This document shows, one piece after another, positions 6,143-8,605 of a stretch of DNA of 8,605 nt. Under the pieces are notes generated by a model. It had not been told where the DNA came from and searched no databases. It was given only the letters and a program-made list of their open reading frames with translations. A program made the position numbers and the translations under genes. Each line of letters opens with the position of its first letter. The stretch's first letter is position 1. This stretch comes from Methylococcales bacterium (lineage in GTDB: Bacteria > Pseudomonadota > Gammaproteobacteria > Methylococcales > Methylomonadaceae), in NCBI GenBank assembly GCA_023134955.1, contig JAGLUC010000428.1, positions 1 through 8,605 of the forward strand, given 5' to 3'.

Positions 6143-6706
6143 ATGATGACATTTCTGAGTAAAAAAAAGTATAAGTTGATCCTGGTCAAATTAATATTTT
6201 TTATCCTGTTATATTTAAGTTCTAGTCACACTGTGGCTGGAACAATATCTGAAAAGCAGCTAAAAACAATTTATATGTTTAATTTCGCTCGTTTTGTTAA
6301 ATGGCCAGATGCTAAGGCAGAATCTAATACCTTTCAATTTTGTGTTTATCCTGAAAATGACTTTGGTGATATTTTGTATCAATTGGAGAAAAGACAAATT
6401 AAGGATAAAGACATTAGAATAAAAGTATTAAATAAGATAGCTGATATTCAATTTTGTCATGTTATTTTTATTGACCACATTTCCACTGAAAAATTACCTC
6501 AAGTATTAAAAATGGCTCAAAATTATCATGTTTTGACCATGAGTGACCAGCATAATTTTGCTGAAAAGGGGGGGATGATCCAGATGTTTTTAGATGACAA
6601 AAAGATACGGTTTAAGATTAACTATGATAGTAGTCAAGCTGCTTTAATAAAGATCAGCTCAAAGTTGATCAGACTTGCAACACATGTAATTAAAACCATA
6701 TTGTAG
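6143..6706 (+). CDS. YfiR/HmsC-family (DUF4154) periplasmic protein
   Basis: YfiR-family proteins are periplasmic; in Pseudomonas, YfiR holds the diguanylate cyclase YfiN inactive by acting on its periplasmic sensor. The 187-aa protein has a signal peptide (about 1–33, basic start, core LILVKLIFFILLYL, cleavage near VAG|T). The family pattern follows: KQLKTIYMFNFARFVKWP (38–55), FQFCVYPENDFGDIL (64–78), FCHVIFID (104–111), VLTMSDQHNFAEKGGMI (130–146), KIRFKIN (154–160) and the end helix LIKISSKLIRLA (168–179). Cys67 and Cys105 sit 38 residues apart and could match the first YfiR disulfide; a second Cys pair is absent. ATG 6143 or 6146 could start; neither has a good Shine-Dalgarno, so coupling to the receptor 3 nt upstream is likely. 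TAG TAA then ATG of the kinase follows. A G7 run (6568–6574) encodes the GG of the conserved GGMI. Confidence 0.92.
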   Translation: MMTFLSKKKYKLILVKLIFFILLYLSSSHTVAGTISEKQLKTIYMFNFARFVKWPDAKAESNTFQFCVYPENDFGDILYQLEKRQIKDKDIRIKVLNKIADIQFCHVIFIDHISTEKLPQVLKMAQNYHVLTMSDQHNFAEKGGMIQMFLDDKKIRFKINYDSSQAALIKISSKLIRLATHVIKTIL

Positions 6707-6709
6707 TAA

Positions 6710-8200
6710 ATGAAAAAAAATAATTACAAACAATGGGAATTAAAGAAAAGATTAACACTGGTTATTTTTGCAGCCGTTTTTTCAGTATTAATTTTGTCTA
6801 GCACTTTATTCATTATAGCTAATTATTTTTTCTCCAATAAAAACTTTGAAGAAAATGCTTTTGATATTACACGCTCAGTAGCCAGTCGAATTGAAGCTGC
6901 AATTGTTTTTGATGATGCAGTAACAATCAAAGAAACATTTGATCAACTATTATTACGAACTGACATCAGACAAGTTAATGTTTATTTAGATGATCGCTAT
7001 CTCTATGTAAGTAAGGGAGAAACTAACCCCCCTATTTATTTTAACGAAGCAGAATTATGCCATGCTAATTCTTTGTTTTCTAAAGTTCTAAGTATTTGTC
7101 ACTCTGTTACAGTGGAAGGTAAAATAATTGCTCATACATATTTAGTCTTTACCCGTGATAAATTATTTAAGCGACAGTACACGCAAATCTATATTTTGAT
7201 CGTTAGTATTATGATTTCATTACTTTTAAGCTTGATTTTTGCTTCCCGTGTGAGTGATACCTTGACCAGTCCATTGCATAAGTTAGCTGTTTTGGCAGAT
7301 AAAGTGGCCAAAGAGAAAAGATTTAACCTGCGAGGGAAAGTCTATGGAACGCAAGAAGTTAGATTGTTAACAGAGTCTTTTAACCAAATGCTTGATGAAA
7401 TTGAAACAAAAGATGATGAACTATTAAAATATACTCAAAATTTAGAACAAGCGGTGGAAGAGCGAACCAATTCTTTAAATCATGCCTTAGAACAAGCAAC
7501 ACAGGCAAATGCGGTTAAATCCGCGTTTTTAGCCAATATGTCTCATGAACTTCGTACACCACTACATGGGATTTTAAGCTTTGCACGCTTTGGTATCAAA
7601 AACTATACAACAGCACCACCTGATAAATTATTAAGATATTTTGATCGAATTAATACCAGTGGTGAACGATTACATGTTTTGTTAAATGATTTATTAGATT
7701 TATCCAAGTTAGAAGCAGGACAGATGGAGTTAGATAAACAAACTACATCCTTGAGAGAGATTGCAATAAATTGTGTTGCTGAACAAGATGCTTTGCTTCT
7801 TGAAAAGAAATTAACATTATTTTGGGATACAGAAAAATGTGATACAAATGCGAGTTTTGATCGGTCGAGAATTGCACAAGTCATTGCTAATTTGTTATCA
7901 AATGCGATTAAATTTACAGAAGAAGGTAAAAGTATTCATATTAGCTTTGCTCTAACTCATTATCAAAACCAGGCTGCTATTAAAATGTCTATACAAGATC
8001 AAGGTATTGGTATCCATGAAGAAGAGTTGGCACTGGTTTTTGACCAATTTGTTCAAAGCAGTAAAACTAAAACAGATGCTGGTGGCACAGGATTGGGATT
8101 GGCTATTTGTAAGGAAATTATAGCATTACATAATGGCAAAATATGGGCTGAATCTGTTGTAGGTGGGGGAACAAAGTTTTCTTTTTTGTTGCCTGTTTAA
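6710..8200 (+). CDS. CHASE8-like sensor histidine kinase (HAMP–HisKA–HATPase)
   Basis: This is an inner-membrane sensor kinase of 496 aa. TM1 is about 17–38 and TM2 about 159–178. The periplasmic segment between them (39–158) has the YfiN/CHASE8-like pattern RSVASRIEAAIVFDDA (55–70) and then IRQVNVYLDD (86–95). Its two Cys (117, 130) could form a disulfide. A HAMP linker (about 180–232) and a coiled coil (about 233–265) lead to the HisKA phosphoacceptor SHELRTPL with His279. The HATPase domain shows the N box NLLSNAIKF (394–402), G1 DQGIGI (430–435), F box FDQFVQ (444–449) and G2 GGTGLGL (458–464), so the kinase looks intact. There is no fused receiver domain; the downstream response regulator is the natural partner. 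The gene starts 3 nt after the YfiR-family stop, in the same frame. By analogy with YfiR–YfiN, the periplasmic neighbour probably controls this kinase (inference). Confidence 0.94.
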   Translation: MKKNNYKQWELKKRLTLVIFAAVFSVLILSSTLFIIANYFFSNKNFEENAFDITRSVASRIEAAIVFDDAVTIKETFDQLLLRTDIRQVNVYLDDRYLYVSKGETNPPIYFNEAELCHANSLFSKVLSICHSVTVEGKIIAHTYLVFTRDKLFKRQYTQIYILIVSIMISLLLSLIFASRVSDTLTSPLHKLAVLADKVAKEKRFNLRGKVYGTQEVRLLTESFNQMLDEIETKDDELLKYTQNLEQAVEERTNSLNHALEQATQANAVKSAFLANMSHELRTPLHGILSFARFGIKNYTTAPPDKLLRYFDRINTSGERLHVLLNDLLDLSKLEAGQMELDKQTTSLREIAINCVAEQDALLLEKKLTLFWDTEKCDTNASFDRSRIAQVIANLLSNAIKFTEEGKSIHISFALTHYQNQAAIKMSIQDQGIGIHEEELALVFDQFVQSSKTKTDAGGTGLGLAICKEIIALHNGKIWAESVVGGGTKFSFLLPV

Positions 8201-8203
8201 TTG

Positions 8204-8284
8204 ATGATTGAAGAGTATGCATGTGAAATGAAAATTAGTTTTGATGACTATAGGAATAACAAAATGTCTAGGTGCTTGATGTGA
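8204..8284 (+). CDS. Possible 26-codon ORF between kinase and response regulator
   Basis: ATG at 8204, 3 nt after the kinase stop, opens 26 codons (begins MIEEYACEMKISFDDYRNNK) ending at TGA 8282–8284. This overlaps the likely GTG start of the response regulator as GTGA. It would fill the only sizeable gap in the operon and could couple translation. There is no Shine-Dalgarno apart from sequence inside the kinase end, and no recognisable domain. It may be chance. Confidence 0.2.
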   Translation: MIEEYACEMKISFDDYRNNKMSRCLM

Positions 8285-8605
8285 AAATAAGTTTACAAAA
8301 AATTGAAAGTGCTAATATTTTAGTTATTGATGATGAAGAGATTAATCTTGAAATCATTGAAGAGTTATTAGGTGACGAAGGTTTTTCTAATTTAACCCTA
8401 ACGAATAACCCTGCGGATGCTGTTGGTTTTTATCAAAAAACTCCACCAGACTTAATCTTATTAGACCTTACTATGCCTACCATGAGTGGATTTGATGTTA
8501 TGCAAAAGTTTAATGAGATTAATCATAATCCTACCCCCCCCGTTATTGTTATAACAGCGAAAACCGATAGAGAAACTCGTTTAAAGACTTTAGGCTCAAA
8601 TGCTA
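8281..8605 (+). CDS. Response regulator, REC domain (3' end outside the window)
   Basis: This is the probable phosphorelay partner of the kinase just upstream. I place the start at GTG 8281 because AGGTG (8270–8274) lies 6 nt before it; an in-frame stop (TAG) at 8269–8271 excludes anything longer than GTG 8272. The 108 visible residues are nearly a whole receiver domain: ILVIDDEE with the acidic pair Asp17/Asp18, the phosphoacceptor Asp62 in DLILLDLTMPTMSGFDVM (57–74), and the conserved Thr92 in VIVITAK. The conserved Lys of the last strand lies beyond the window, as does any output domain, so it is unknown whether the protein is a stand-alone receiver, a DNA-binding regulator or a c-di-GMP or HD-GYP enzyme. 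A C8 run (8534–8541) encodes the Thr-Pro-Pro before the fourth strand. Confidence 0.9.
   Translation, partial: MKISLQKIESANILVIDDEEINLEIIEELLGDEGFSNLTLTNNPADAVGFYQKTPPDLILLDLTMPTMSGFDVMQKFNEINHNPTPPVIVITAKTDRETRLKTLGSNA

Noticed and set aside
5625..6152. Minus-strand 175-codon frame opposite the receptor C-terminus
   Set aside because: Long but Tyr/Leu/Gln-rich and unlike any protein I know; it mirrors the periodic barrel strands of the receptor.
7603..7884. Minus-strand 93-codon frame inside the kinase
   Set aside because: Antisense to the HisKA–HATPase region, which is clearly coding on the plus strand.
1..8605. tmRNA, tRNA, rRNA or CRISPR array
   Set aside because: No tRNA-like clover-leaf ends, rRNA signatures or regularly spaced direct repeats were noticed; smpB is present without a visible ssrA in this window.

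Overview
The window comes from a low-GC gammaproteobacterium (GC looks clearly below 50% by eye; not computed). The evidence is the smpB / ratA–rnfH / bamE housekeeping neighbourhood, a BamE with a C-terminal extension, and an NSS-type sodium symporter inserted between smpB and ratA. I favour a methanotroph-like lineage (Methylococcales) from general familiarity with this layout. That placement is inference, and no marker gene here proves it.

Left part (1–3312): an unrecognised short basic ORF that is open to the left edge converges on smpB (trans-translation; minus strand). smpB is divergent from a compact plus-strand operon: NSS sodium:amino-acid symporter – ratA (START/Coq10-like, RatA family) – rnfH (RatB). 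These genes abut or overlap (TAAATG junction, then an 8-nt overlap). A 184-nt gap with several hairpins, one a plausible terminator, separates rnfH from the convergent bamE (outer-membrane assembly lipoprotein).

Middle (3799–4159): a 361-nt divergent intergenic region between bamE and the next operon. It holds a perfect 7-1-7 palindrome, a 12-bp inverted repeat with a single bulge, two consensus TATAAT boxes and a possible 24-codon leader ORF with a good Shine-Dalgarno. It reads as a regulated control region.

Right part (4160–8605): an operon-like run of a TonB-dependent receptor, a YfiR-family (DUF4154) periplasmic protein, a membrane histidine kinase whose periplasmic segment looks like the CHASE8 sensor of YfiN, and a response regulator cut by the right edge. 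In the known YfiBNR (Tpb) system, periplasmic YfiR represses the diguanylate cyclase YfiN through its periplasmic sensor domain, and the outer-membrane protein YfiB relieves this. Here the same periplasmic logic seems to be wired to a two-component kinase, with a TonB-dependent receptor in the outer-membrane position. The proposed route is outer-membrane receptor to periplasmic YfiR-like switch to CHASE8-HAMP kinase to REC-domain regulator. This is the most interesting content of the window. The genes are read directly from the sequence; the signalling route is inference.
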